Source: an uncultured Woeseiaceae bacterium (GTDB lineage Bacteria > Pseudomonadota > Gammaproteobacteria > Steroidobacterales > Woeseiaceae). Taken from it: DNA of 64,000 nucleotides. The notes below the pieces were generated by a model, which had not been told where the DNA came from, did not search any database, and saw only the letters and a program-made list of their open reading frames with translations. Below, piece by piece: positions 25,591 to 34,484 of the stretch. The stretch covers positions 1 through 64,000 of the forward strand of contig CALZMQ010000003.1 of the NCBI GenBank assembly GCA_945788625.1. Reading direction: 5' to 3'. Within the stretch, counting starts at the first letter, position 1, and each line of letters opens with the position of its first letter. Both the position numbers and the translations under genes were made by a program.

Positions 25591-27813
25591 ATGACCTCAT
25601 TCGTGTCGGAACTCAAGCGCCGCAATGTATTACGCATCGCGGCCGCATATGCGGTGGTCGCCTGGATCATTATCGAGGCAGGCTCAGTGCTGTTGCCTAC
25701 CTTCGGAGCATCGGAATCGGCGTTTCAGACCTACGTCGTTGTCGTCGTTGCCGGATTTCTCGTATCGCTGGTGTTTGCCTGGGTATTCGAGGTCACGCCC
25801 GAGGGGGTCAAGCTCGAGAAGAACGTCGATCGTTCGGCGTCGATTACCCCAAAGACGGGTCGAAAACTCGACTTCAGCATCATCGGACTGCTCGTCATTG
25901 CGCTGGCAGTTTCCGTCACGTTGAATGTCACTGGCATGCGGGATGTCGATGTGCCGCCGGTGGCGGCTGTCGACCGCCTGTCCATCGCCGTCCTGCCCTT
26001 CACGAGTCGTAGCACTGATCCGGAAAATCAGTTGTTTGCCGATGGCATCCATGACGATCTGCTGACGCGTCTCGCAAACATTGCCGCGCTGAAAGTTATC
26101 TCCCGCACATCGGTGATGGAATACCGCGATACCGCCAAGAACCTGAGGGAGATCGCTGATGAGCTTGGTGTCGGGACGGTCCTTGAAGGCGCGGTGCAAC
26201 GTGTCGGCGACAACGTAAGAATCAACGCTCAGCTAATTGATGCATCGACCGACGATCATATCTGGGCGAAGACCTATGACCGGCAACTCAGCGCGGTCAA
26301 TTTGTTTGCAATACAGAGCGAGATTTCCGAGGAGATTACGCGAGCGCTGAAAGCGACGCTCACCAACGACGAGCAATTGCGTCTTGCGAACATACCCACC
26401 GATAGCCTGGCCGCATACAACCTATACACGCAGGGTCGCGACAACCTCTACAAGCGGCGTCTCGACACACTGCTAACAGCGCGCGATCAGTTCGAGGAGG
26501 CGATCGCGCTGGACCCGGATTATGCCGAAGCCTATTCGGGTCTCGCCGACAGCGTTCTGCTGCTCTTGAACAATCATCAGGCAATTTCGGCCGATGAAGC
26601 ATTCGATGTCGCCGAGACGGCGCTCGATAAAGCACTGGCACTGAATCCCGACCTGGCGGACGCACATGCCTCTCTCGGGCTGTTGAAGCACAAAATGTGG
26701 GAAGAAACCCGTACCGGTGACGGATTGGAGGAGGCCGAGGCCTGCTTTGTTTCGGCGCTGGAGCTCAACCCGAACAATGCGAGCGCGTATATGTGGTTTG
26801 CATCCACCCGGGGAACGCAGCAGCGAATTGAGGAGGCAATTGAGCTCTATCATAAATCGCTTCAGGTAGACCCGCTTGGAAAAATTCCGTATGCCAATCT
26901 TCCGGGTCTGTATGCATTGCGCGGACAAAATGACGACGCGCTCGATTTGTATGTCAAGGCAGTTGAAATTCATCCCGAATGGCCGACAGCCTATCAGAAC
27001 CTGGCGCAGCACTTGCAGGCTCTTGGCCGGATGGACGAGGCTGTCGCATGGGGAATGAAAGGTCAGGAACTGAGTACCGATCCGCTCGGCGGTGCATCGA
27101 TGGTTGGTGCGTATATCGAGTTCGGCGAATACGAGAAGATCCTGGATGTCTTTTCCGGCGTAACAACTGGCCATCCGATGTACGAGTATGGTCTCGGCAT
27201 GGAGAAGGCTCTTCAAGCCGATTTCGCAGGTGCCGCCGAAACCGTTGAGAACGCTATCGAGGGCGTCGAGAATCCCAGGCAGTTTTCGTTAACTCTGATC
27301 GCCGGTTTTTCCATGTTTGCAGGCGACTTCGAAAAAGCGCGCAAGTACGCAGAGCTTCGCAACCCGGAATTTGCAGAGGATGCGGATCCGGAGATCGATG
27401 CTTTCAACGTCGCCAACCTGATCCGATACGCGTTTATTCTGCGAAACCTCGGCGAGAATCGGCGTTCGGACAAACTGCTCGAGATGGCGTTGAATGTCGT
27501 TCGAACGCTGCCCCGGGTTGGCCTCGGCGGGCACGGTATACGTGACGTGCAAATCCTGGCACTACAGGGAAGGACTTTTCAGGCACTGGCAGCGCTCCGA
27601 GAGGCAATTGATGAAGGATTCCGGGGCACTGTTGCCTCTAACGGCTGGCCTTTGTCGATCGACCCCTACCTGGATTCGCTACGCAGCGAACGAGAGTTCC
27701 AGGCCATGATCAGCGAACTCGACGAAGCAGTCGCGGAAATGCAACAGCGCGTTGCCCGGGCCGAGCAGAGCGGCAACTGGGATGAGCTCAGGGCACTCGT
27801 TGAAAGCAGCTGA
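25591..27813 (+). CDS. Membrane-anchored FlgO-like/TPR protein
   Basis: The 740-residue protein starts MTSFVSELKRRNVLRIAAAY, followed by hydrophobic helices (about residues 17-36, 45-65 and 95-112). A FlgO/TolB-like domain follows, beginning RLSIAVLPFTSRS with FADGIHDDLLTRLANI and TVLEGAVQRVGDNVRINAQLI (about 130-235). At least eight TPR repeats span about 280-700. The architecture is common in Woeseia-like and other gammaproteobacteria, where an N-terminal CadC-type or cyclase domain is sometimes present; here only the membrane region precedes. It is probably a scaffold at the cytoplasmic membrane. Partners are unknown, and the next gene is 27 bp downstream. Confidence 0.8.
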   Translation: MTSFVSELKRRNVLRIAAAYAVVAWIIIEAGSVLLPTFGASESAFQTYVVVVVAGFLVSLVFAWVFEVTPEGVKLEKNVDRSASITPKTGRKLDFSIIGLLVIALAVSVTLNVTGMRDVDVPPVAAVDRLSIAVLPFTSRSTDPENQLFADGIHDDLLTRLANIAALKVISRTSVMEYRDTAKNLREIADELGVGTVLEGAVQRVGDNVRINAQLIDASTDDHIWAKTYDRQLSAVNLFAIQSEISEEITRALKATLTNDEQLRLANIPTDSLAAYNLYTQGRDNLYKRRLDTLLTARDQFEEAIALDPDYAEAYSGLADSVLLLLNNHQAISADEAFDVAETALDKALALNPDLADAHASLGLLKHKMWEETRTGDGLEEAEACFVSALELNPNNASAYMWFASTRGTQQRIEEAIELYHKSLQVDPLGKIPYANLPGLYALRGQNDDALDLYVKAVEIHPEWPTAYQNLAQHLQALGRMDEAVAWGMKGQELSTDPLGGASMVGAYIEFGEYEKILDVFSGVTTGHPMYEYGLGMEKALQADFAGAAETVENAIEGVENPRQFSLTLIAGFSMFAGDFEKARKYAELRNPEFAEDADPEIDAFNVANLIRYAFILRNLGENRRSDKLLEMALNVVRTLPRVGLGGHGIRDVQILALQGRTFQALAALREAIDEGFRGTVASNGWPLSIDPYLDSLRSEREFQAMISELDEAVAEMQQRVARAEQSGNWDELRALVESS

Positions 27814-27840
27814 TCGTCGCTGAGGCGCGGTCGCCGAAGA

Positions 27841-28371
27841 GTGTCTTCGAGAAGGGCCATCGCCCGCGCGTTTGTCGGGCTGTCGGACATGGCGGCCGCT
27901 GCGCGACATATTTCGGCCCTGTCCACGGCGGTCGAGGAGTCGCAGACCACGATGGAGCAGTTCTGGCGGCTGGTGGCCGTCGTGCTGCTCACCTTGCTGC
28001 AGTCCGTTCCGAGTGCCGATCTCGGCTTTCTGGGGCGCGCCAGCGGCGTGACGACATCGTTGATTGTGTGCGTCTGGATGTTGCTGCCCATCGCCCATTC
28101 TCATGACGTCGGGATGCTGTTCAAGTCTGCGTTCGAATCGGGGATCGCCGCGGTGGTGTCCATATTCACGATCAAGCTGTCGCTGTACCTGACTAACCTG
28201 GTCACTGACGCGGTGCTTGGTGTCCTCACGAACCTGTTGCCGTTCGAGTTTCCCGAATGGCTACAGGGGCTCATCAGCTCGATCATCAATGTCGGCGCCG
28301 AGGTGTTTTTCGTGGCTGTGTTGCTGGGCTACGCCTGGTCACGAACGCGGCAGCAGTTTATGCGGCCGTGA
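27841..28371 (+). CDS. Small membrane protein, paralogue of the gene at the window start
   Basis: A 176-residue protein from GTG 27841 (an ATG at 27889 is an alternative). It has hydrophobic segments at about residues 43-60, 68-88, 95-125 and 148-166, a helical amphipathic start, and a basic tail (WSRTRQQFMRP). The last 65 residues and 33 bp of 3' flank are almost duplicated at 1-233. No known family was recognised. It follows the TPR gene by 27 bp and could be its partner. Confidence 0.65.
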   Translation: MSSRRAIARAFVGLSDMAAAARHISALSTAVEESQTTMEQFWRLVAVVLLTLLQSVPSADLGFLGRASGVTTSLIVCVWMLLPIAHSHDVGMLFKSAFESGIAAVVSIFTIKLSLYLTNLVTDAVLGVLTNLLPFEFPEWLQGLISSIINVGAEVFFVAVLLGYAWSRTRQQFMRP

Positions 28372-28404
28372 GATCGCTCGGGGTCTCGCTAATTCACGTG
28401 CTTG
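28172..28404 (+). repeat. Right copy of a long direct repeat (partner at 1-233)
   Basis: About 230 bp, covering the 3' end of the small membrane-protein gene plus about 33 bp past its stop (through GGTCTCGCTAAT...TGCTTG), match the first 233 bp of the window in the same orientation. The left copy continues beyond the window edge, so the true repeat is probably longer. The copies are about 28.2 kb apart. Confidence 0.85.
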
Positions 28405-28540
28405 CTTCACACAATGGTGGCCAGGGGCAGACAGTTTCGGAGGCCCACTCACTGGAGGTCGTAGAGTCTAATCGCCCAATAGGTGCCATGCCGCATCCGA
28501 CGGGTTACTATTCCGTTTCGTCCGGCCCGGAACAATAATA

Positions 28541-30256
28541 ATGACAATCAACTGGGTTCTCGCCGAAGGCTCGCGCATACGCTACGCCGCCGGCTCGTCC
28601 ATGTATTTCGCACAGGGCATTCCCTACGGCCTGATGAATATCGCCGTGCCGGCGTGGCTGGCGAGCCAGGGGGTTGGGGCTGGCCAGATCGCCTCCTTCC
28701 TTGCTGTCATCATCCTGCCGTGGGCCTTCAAACTTTTGTCCGGCCCGCTGATGGACCGTTTTCAGTTCTTGCCTATGGGCAGGCGGCGACCCTGGGTGCT
28801 GGGCGCACAACTCGGCATGACACTGTCATTTTTCAGTCTCGTCCTCATCGACAACCCGGCCGACCAGGTTGGCCTGCTGACGGTTCTCGGTCTCTTTATT
28901 AATGTGTTCGCGGCCACGCAGGACGTGGCAGTTGACGGCATGGCGATCGACGTCACACCGCTCGAAGAGCAGGGTCGCCTGAACGGCTTTATGGTGTTTG
29001 GCAAGGCCATCGGCTGGGCAACGACTTCGGCCGTGACCGGCACTATGCTGGTCACGTTGGGCCTGGGCGTCACGGCGATCGCCGCAGCGGCCGTCCAGGC
29101 CATTGTATTGCTCGGCTTTATGCTGACGGTGGAGCGTCGTGACGAACGTCGGCTACCGTGGAGTTCCGGTGATGCGATGTCAGAGCGAGGTATTGTCAAT
29201 TCGTTCGCGAACGTCCTGAAGAGCCTGAACACGGTGCTGTGGTCCCGGGCCAGCCTGATCGTGATGGCAATCATGCTCTTTGACGGATTCATTGGCGGCT
29301 ACGGTCACGCCCTGATGCCCATCGCGGCGATCAACCTGTTTGGTTTTACGACGCCTGAGTGGTCGCAACTCGTTGCGGTCATGGGGCTTGTGGGTGCCGC
29401 AACGGCCCTGGTGCTGGGTCCGATGATCGATCGCTTCGGCGCCAAACGAATGTTGATGTTCACCATCTCGCTCGTTGCTATTCACGCCTTCCTTCTCGCC
29501 GAGACGCAGTACCTGTGGGAGAACACGACCTACGTCAAAGTAATGCTCTCCGCCTGGGTGTTACTCGGCCCGGTGACGATGGTGTGCATGATCGCGCTGG
29601 CAATGGCGATCTGCGCCGGCGCGACCTCGGCCACGCAGTTTGCCATTTACATGTCGCTGGCTAATCTCGGCGCGTCGGCCGGCTCAAAGACCTATGGCAT
29701 GATCGCCGAGCAAACGTCTTACGTCGAAGCCTACGTGCTGCTCGGTGCCGTCACCGTAGCGATGATCGCGATCATATTGTTCCATCGACATAGCGCGGAC
29801 AAGACGAGAGATCGCAAGCGTGCGCCGAGCTACACGGTTGGCATGGGCACGAGTGGCGCCGGTATGTATTTTTCCGGTGCGATGCGTTGTCCCAAGTGCC
29901 GATCGGATATGCAGCAGATCGTGATCGACGGCACGGAAGTCGATCGTTGTTCGAACTGTCACGGCCTGTGGTTTGACGACGGTGAGCTCAGCAAGCTCGG
30001 CAACAAGGAGGCGGCTGCCGCGCTCGACATTGGCGACATCAAGACCGGCAAGAAACAGAACAAGATCGAACATTATCGATGTCCACGCTGTGCGGGCCCG
30101 ATGAATCGGCTGGTCGATCCCGCGCAAACGCATGTCTGGTTTGAACAGTGCGATTCCTGCCAGGGTTCGTTCTTCGATGCCGGCGAGCTGACTGACCTGG
30201 CGACTGTATCCGTATCGGACTTCTTCAAGCGCCTTGTGACGCCCGAGCGCAGCTGA
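28541..30256 (+). CDS. MFS transporter (PAT/AmpG-like) fused to two TFIIB-type zinc ribbons
   Basis: Residues 1 to about 430 form a 12-helix MFS permease (SSMYFAQGIPYGLMNIAVPA, GPLMDRFQFLPMGRRRPWV, ATQDVAVDGMAIDV), resembling the AmpG/PAT branch. After a short linker (KRAPSYTVGMGTSGAGMYF) come two CxxC...CxxC zf-TFIIB ribbons: CPKC with CSNCHGLWFDDGEL (about 450-475), and CPRC with CDSCQGSFFDAGEL (about 514-545). Zf-TFIIB domains usually occur as small stand-alone proteins, so the fusion is unusual; an internal start at Met448 (MRCPKC) could also release the ribbons separately. Substrate unknown. Confidence 0.8.
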   Translation: MTINWVLAEGSRIRYAAGSSMYFAQGIPYGLMNIAVPAWLASQGVGAGQIASFLAVIILPWAFKLLSGPLMDRFQFLPMGRRRPWVLGAQLGMTLSFFSLVLIDNPADQVGLLTVLGLFINVFAATQDVAVDGMAIDVTPLEEQGRLNGFMVFGKAIGWATTSAVTGTMLVTLGLGVTAIAAAAVQAIVLLGFMLTVERRDERRLPWSSGDAMSERGIVNSFANVLKSLNTVLWSRASLIVMAIMLFDGFIGGYGHALMPIAAINLFGFTTPEWSQLVAVMGLVGAATALVLGPMIDRFGAKRMLMFTISLVAIHAFLLAETQYLWENTTYVKVMLSAWVLLGPVTMVCMIALAMAICAGATSATQFAIYMSLANLGASAGSKTYGMIAEQTSYVEAYVLLGAVTVAMIAIILFHRHSADKTRDRKRAPSYTVGMGTSGAGMYFSGAMRCPKCRSDMQQIVIDGTEVDRCSNCHGLWFDDGELSKLGNKEAAAALDIGDIKTGKKQNKIEHYRCPRCAGPMNRLVDPAQTHVWFEQCDSCQGSFFDAGELTDLATVSVSDFFKRLVTPERS

Positions 30257-30315
30257 CTGTCCTTGCCCCGGCGAGGGTACTGACAAGTCAACTGCCACTG
30301 AACGATAATCTGGAG

Positions 30316-30426
30316 ATGAACGCTTACAATCGTCACCGATTCCCTCCCGATATCATCAGCTACGCCGTTCGGCTCTGCTTCGGATTCAATCTCAGTCACC
30401 GGGATATCGAGGATCTGGCGCCATAG
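30316..30426 (+). pseudogene. N-terminal remnant of an IS6-family transposase
   Basis: A 36-codon frame reads MNAYNRHRFPPDIISYAVRL, CFGFNLSHRDIEDLA and then stop. This matches the conserved N-terminus of IS6/IS26-type transposases (HFPPEII..AVRWYLRFSLSYRDVEEL). The rest of the transposase, including the DDE triad, is missing, and no terminal inverted repeats were found. It is a dead relic between the MFS-ribbon gene and the hemerythrin gene. Confidence 0.75.
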
Positions 30427-30473
30427 AATTCCCCGACCCCCTGTGGGAAACTGAAAGTCTGCAGGGGAACGCT

Positions 30474-31025
30474 ATGACCAACACCGCCGCCGAATTGCTC
30501 GATGGGCTTCGTCAGGATCACCGTAACATGGCGAGGCTGCTCCGATTGTTGCGCGATGAAACCGAGCTCATCAGTGAAGATAAGCTACCGGACTTCGCGC
30601 TTTTGCGCGACGTCATGCGCTACATGACCGTCTACTCGGACGCCATGCACCACCCGAAGGAGGACCTGATTTACGAAGGCCTTCGCGCCCTGCAACCCTC
30701 CCTTGCAGAGGGTCTCGAGCAGGTCGAAGCGGAGCATGAGGAACTCGCAGAGCTCGGTCAACGACTGCAGGACGATATCGAAGCCGTCATCGCTGGCACG
30801 GAGATCGAGTCCGCGCGGGTCGTTGCTGATGCGAAGGCCTACATGCACCGCCTGAACGAACACATGACGTGGGAGGAGGAGGACCTGTTTCGTCGCGCCG
30901 ATGCCGACATCGACAAGATTGCAATCGATGCCTCACATTTGTCGGCGATCGATCCCGTTTTTGGCGAGAAACACGAGACCTCGTTCACCAATTTGCGAGA
31001 CAAAGTAGAGCACGACCCACAGTAA
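30474..31025 (+). CDS. Hemerythrin HHE-domain protein
   Basis: A 183-residue cytoplasmic four-helix-bundle protein with the HHE-type diiron ligands: His16 (QDHRNM), His59/His60 and Glu63 (MHHPKEDLIYE), His88 (EAEHEEL), His125 and His130 with EEEDLF. Proteins of this type bind O2 or NO, or are involved in iron-sulfur or oxidative-stress responses. The start at 30474 has GGGGAA upstream. It is not tightly linked to neighbours (IS remnant before, dioxygenase 88 bp after), so its role is generic. Confidence 0.88.
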   Translation: MTNTAAELLDGLRQDHRNMARLLRLLRDETELISEDKLPDFALLRDVMRYMTVYSDAMHHPKEDLIYEGLRALQPSLAEGLEQVEAEHEELAELGQRLQDDIEAVIAGTEIESARVVADAKAYMHRLNEHMTWEEEDLFRRADADIDKIAIDASHLSAIDPVFGEKHETSFTNLRDKVEHDPQ

Positions 31026-31113
31026 GCCGCGCCAAAAAGTACCCTGCGGGCAAGGCACAAAAAGCTGAATTCACTGCGTGTCTCGGCGTTACTTGCCTGA
31101 TATTATTCGCGCT

Positions 31114-32178
31114 ATGAGCATGGCCGACCACATGTTGCAACCGTTACCGGGTGTCATAGAACCACGCTGGTCTTTGGCAAAGGACGTTCTGCCGCCGGAC
31201 TCTTATATCGTCGACGGCGCGGAATTTGCCATGGACGACTCGGACCTTGCGCCTGACTCTCCACTCGCCCGCCGCATGAACCGCACATTCGACGAGGTCG
31301 GCCTGGTCTGGCTACGCAACACGGGGCTTGAAGATCTTCGGGAAATGAGGCGTTTCGGCAAGCTCGTCGTCGAGCAGGAGATGCGCTACCAGGGTGGCGC
31401 AAATCCGCGTGACAGCCTCGAAGCGAACGTTTACGAGGTCGGGGCGCCGCTGACGGCATGGCTCCACTACCACCACGAGATGGCGTACATATCTCATAGT
31501 ACGCGCCTGCTCGCATTCCTCGGCCACAAGGCGTTACCGGGCAAAGGCGCTACCTACGTCTCCGACAACCTGCAGGCGACGGATGCCATTCTGGAAACCG
31601 AATTCGGCCAGAAGTTGAAAGAACTCGGGCTCTGCTATCACCGCAATCTGACCGACCGCGAGAAATTCAAAGACCGCCCGCCAATCGGCGTCTACAACCA
31701 CTGGCAGAAATCGATGCTGACGGACGACCCGGACGAGGCCGTCCGAATTGCCGAGTCGCGTGGCCTCGAGGTGGAATGGGGCGCCGATCGGCTGTTGAAG
31801 ACGCGGTATTACGTTTCCGCCTTCGAGTACTTTCCACAACTCGATCGCAACGTGCTCTACAGCAGCGTTGCTGACGACGCAATGTGGTTCGATGCGTGGC
31901 CAAACGTCATGCACCTGCCCTATCACGAACGTCCGCTGGCGCTGACCTTCGGTGACGGCAGCGAAATGACTCGTGACGAGAAGCGGCTATTCGTCGACAT
32001 ATACGATCGCTACGGCATCCCGGTGGACTGGGGCGTAGGCGACGTACTCGTCATTTGCAATTATCGCTTTGCGCATGGCAGACCCGGCATTCACCTCGCC
32101 GCTGGCGAGCAACGCGAACTCGGCGTGCTGATCGGCGATGCGTTCGAACGCATCGGCGACCGCAGCGATAAGTGGTAA
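31114..32178 (+). CDS. TauD/TfdA-family Fe(II)/2-oxoglutarate dioxygenase
   Basis: A roughly 354-residue non-haem iron oxygenase. The HxE/D iron motif is HHEMAY in LHYHHEMAYISHS (about residues 127-132). The distal His is in YRFAHGRPGIHL, and the 2OG-binding Arg is in AGEQRELGVLIG near the C-terminus. The double-stranded beta-helix length fits. ATG 31114 (MSMADHML) is taken as the start; an in-frame start at 31078 would add 12 residues. The MFS transporter begins 25 bp downstream, so it may import the substrate or export the product, which is unknown. Similar proteins also appear in natural-product clusters. Confidence 0.85.
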   Translation: MSMADHMLQPLPGVIEPRWSLAKDVLPPDSYIVDGAEFAMDDSDLAPDSPLARRMNRTFDEVGLVWLRNTGLEDLREMRRFGKLVVEQEMRYQGGANPRDSLEANVYEVGAPLTAWLHYHHEMAYISHSTRLLAFLGHKALPGKGATYVSDNLQATDAILETEFGQKLKELGLCYHRNLTDREKFKDRPPIGVYNHWQKSMLTDDPDEAVRIAESRGLEVEWGADRLLKTRYYVSAFEYFPQLDRNVLYSSVADDAMWFDAWPNVMHLPYHERPLALTFGDGSEMTRDEKRLFVDIYDRYGIPVDWGVGDVLVICNYRFAHGRPGIHLAAGEQRELGVLIGDAFERIGDRSDKW

Positions 32179-32203
32179 CCACAGACCCTCCAGAATCTGG
32201 ACG

Positions 32204-33457
32204 ATGAAACACGCACTGGCTCCTGTGGCTGCGCTGTTAATCAGCGTATCGATTCTGCTTGCCGGTCAGGGCCTGCAGGGCACCCTGCTACCCGTGCGAG
32301 CCTCGCTGGAAGCGTTTCCGACCCTGGCGATCGGCATCATGGGTGCCGCGTATTTCCTTGGTTTTACACTCGGTTGCCTGCGCGGCGGCAAACTCGTGCA
32401 ACGCGTCGGCCATGTACGCGTATTCCTCGCAATGACCGCACTGGCGTCCGCCGCTCCGCTCGTTCACGGCCTCATGCTGCACCCGGTCGCCTGGAGCCTG
32501 TTGAGAGCGTTGACCGGTTTCTGTTTTGCGGTGTTGTACATCGTGATCGAGAGCTGGCTCAACGAACGGTCGACGAATGAGAATCGCGGCATCGTTTTCT
32601 CGGTTTACGTCATGATCACATTGACCGTACTCGCCGCGGGTCAGATGATGACCTTGTTGTACGACCCGGCTGGTCTCGAGCTGTTCCTGATTGCATCGGT
32701 GCTGGTGTCACTGGGCGCGATACCCGTGGCGTTGTCGCTGTCACCGTCACCGGAGCAACCGGCTGACGTGGAGCTCGACATGCGCCGCCTGTATCGCATT
32801 TCGCCAGCCGGCAGTTTCGGCTGCCTGACCGTCGGCCTGGCGAACGGCGCATTCTGGTCGCTGGCGCCTGTGTTCACTGCCGGCATTTCCAGCGATACGT
32901 CACTGGCCGCCTGGTTCATGACCTCGGCCGTGGTCGGCGGTGCGCTGTCGCAATGGCCGCTGGGATTTATCTCGGACAGGTACGGTCGTCGCAAGGTCAT
33001 GGTCGGTGCGTCCCTGTTCGGCGTGGTCATTGCAATCACGGCTGTCCTTTCCGGCAACCAATTGGGATTCTGGTTTGTCAACCTGCTCGGCGCCGGTTGG
33101 GGAGCAGTTGCTTTTCCGCTCTATGCCGTTTCCGTTGCGCATGCGAACGACTATGCCGAGCCCGACGACTATGTCATGGTGTCGAGCGGCCTTCTGTTAA
33201 TGTACGGGATCGGAGCCATCATCGGACCCTTCATCGCCTCGATATTCATGTCTTCCGTTGGCGCGGTCGGACTGTTCGCTTTCGCGGCGATCGTGCATAG
33301 TTTGCTGGCGATTTTCGTCATCCATCGGATGCTGCTGCGATCGAGCGCGCCGGATGAGCAGCATATGTCATTCGGCGATGCGTTGGCGACGGCGCATACC
33401 GCATCCCAGGTTTACGAAGAAGAATATCAGCAGCACGCGGACGATCTCGTGGAATGA
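32204..33457 (+). CDS. MFS transporter (YcaD-like)
   Basis: A roughly 417-residue 12-helix permease with typical MFS loop motifs (GCLRGGKLVQRVGHVR, LGFISDRYGRRKVM) and a YcaD-like start (LLISVSILLAGQGLQGTLLPVRA). The second half contains the paired ALSQWPLGFISDR and YAEPDDYVMVSSGLL segments seen in YcaD relatives. ATG 32204 is preferred over an upstream in-frame start inside the dioxygenase gene. It is probably co-transcribed with the TauD-type gene 25 bp upstream. It is convergent with the betaine operon. Confidence 0.85.
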   Translation: MKHALAPVAALLISVSILLAGQGLQGTLLPVRASLEAFPTLAIGIMGAAYFLGFTLGCLRGGKLVQRVGHVRVFLAMTALASAAPLVHGLMLHPVAWSLLRALTGFCFAVLYIVIESWLNERSTNENRGIVFSVYVMITLTVLAAGQMMTLLYDPAGLELFLIASVLVSLGAIPVALSLSPSPEQPADVELDMRRLYRISPAGSFGCLTVGLANGAFWSLAPVFTAGISSDTSLAAWFMTSAVVGGALSQWPLGFISDRYGRRKVMVGASLFGVVIAITAVLSGNQLGFWFVNLLGAGWGAVAFPLYAVSVAHANDYAEPDDYVMVSSGLLLMYGIGAIIGPFIASIFMSSVGAVGLFAFAAIVHSLLAIFVIHRMLLRSSAPDEQHMSFGDALATAHTASQVYEEEYQQHADDLVE

Positions 33458-33500
33458 TCACGCGTGTGACAACGCCCGATCCTGCACCGTAAGGGCGTTG

Positions 33501-34484
33501 TCAGGCAGAGTCGACGCGCCTGCCCCGTTCCGCGCTGGGAGCGTAACCGTAGAACTCCTTGTAACTCTTGCTGAAATGGGAACTCGATACAAAACCCGAC
33601 AACGAGGCGATTTCGACCAGGCTCATGCTGGTCTGGTGCAGCAGCTCGCGCGCCCGCAACAGGCGGATTTGCAGGTAGTGGCGCGACGGCGTGGTCATGA
33701 GATAGCGCTGAAAAATGCGTTGCAGCTGCCGCCGTGACAGGCCGATGTACGAGGCAAGTTCAGTTTGACTGACGGGTTCGCGAATATTCGCCTCCATCAA
33801 TTCCACTGCGGCTATGAGTTTCTCCGACTGGTTTCCAACGGTATGGCGTAATGGCACTCGTTGTTGATCCGCCGATTGCCGCACCCGCTCATAAACAAAC
33901 TGCTCTGCAACCCCGGCGCTGACGTCAGCGCCGAGTTGCCGTCGCACCAGGTGCAGGATCATATCGACGGGTGCGGTTCCGCCTGAGCAGGTGTAGCGCT
34001 CTCGATCGATCGTATAGACGCTGCGGTTCACGGCGACATTGGGAAACAGGTCTGTAAGCGATGCAATATTCTCCCAATGCACGCTGCAACGATAGCCATC
34101 GAGCAACCCGGCTTTCGCCAGCATATAGCTTCCGGTGCAGACCGCACCGAGCGAAATATCGTGCTTGTCCGCGGTTCTGAGCCAGCGTAACACCGGCTCG
34201 GTCGTGTTCTGATCGATCCGCCGGCCGCCGCACACGATGACGATGTCCAGGTCACTGAACACGTCCGGATCGTCGATGCTGTATTCGGCGTTGACCGACA
34301 AACCATCGCTCGCCACGACGTCCTCGCCCGTTTCACCAATCGTCCTCCACACATAGAACGACCGGCCGGACAATCGATTCGCCATCCGCAGCGGCTCAAC
34401 CGCGGATGACATCGAGATCAACGTGAAATCGTTGATTAAGAGGAAACCGAACCGGCGCGGGAGTGAGTTTTCTGGCGCAGCCAA
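33501..34484 (-). CDS. GlxA/GbdR-like AraC-family regulator with DJ-1/PfpI domain
   Basis: The 327-residue protein combines an N-terminal class I amidotransferase-like DJ-1/PfpI domain (RRFGFLLINDFTLISMSSAVEPLR to about residue 190, with GAVCTGSYMLAKAGLLDG) and a C-terminal AraC helix-turn-helix (YIGLSRRQLQRIFQRY, about 240-315). This is the architecture of GbdR, the Pseudomonas activator of glycine betaine and dimethylglycine catabolism. Its place as the last gene of a betaine/sarcosine operon fits. The start is probably TTG 34484, overlapping soxG by 49 bp. The effector is inferred to be betaine or dimethylglycine. Confidence 0.85.
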   Translation of the reverse strand: MAAPENSLPRRFGFLLINDFTLISMSSAVEPLRMANRLSGRSFYVWRTIGETGEDVVASDGLSVNAEYSIDDPDVFSDLDIVIVCGGRRIDQNTTEPVLRWLRTADKHDISLGAVCTGSYMLAKAGLLDGYRCSVHWENIASLTDLFPNVAVNRSVYTIDRERYTCSGGTAPVDMILHLVRRQLGADVSAGVAEQFVYERVRQSADQQRVPLRHTVGNQSEKLIAAVELMEANIREPVSQTELASYIGLSRRQLQRIFQRYLMTTPSRHYLQIRLLRARELLHQTSMSLVEIASLSGFVSSSHFSKSYKEFYGYAPSAERGRRVDSA

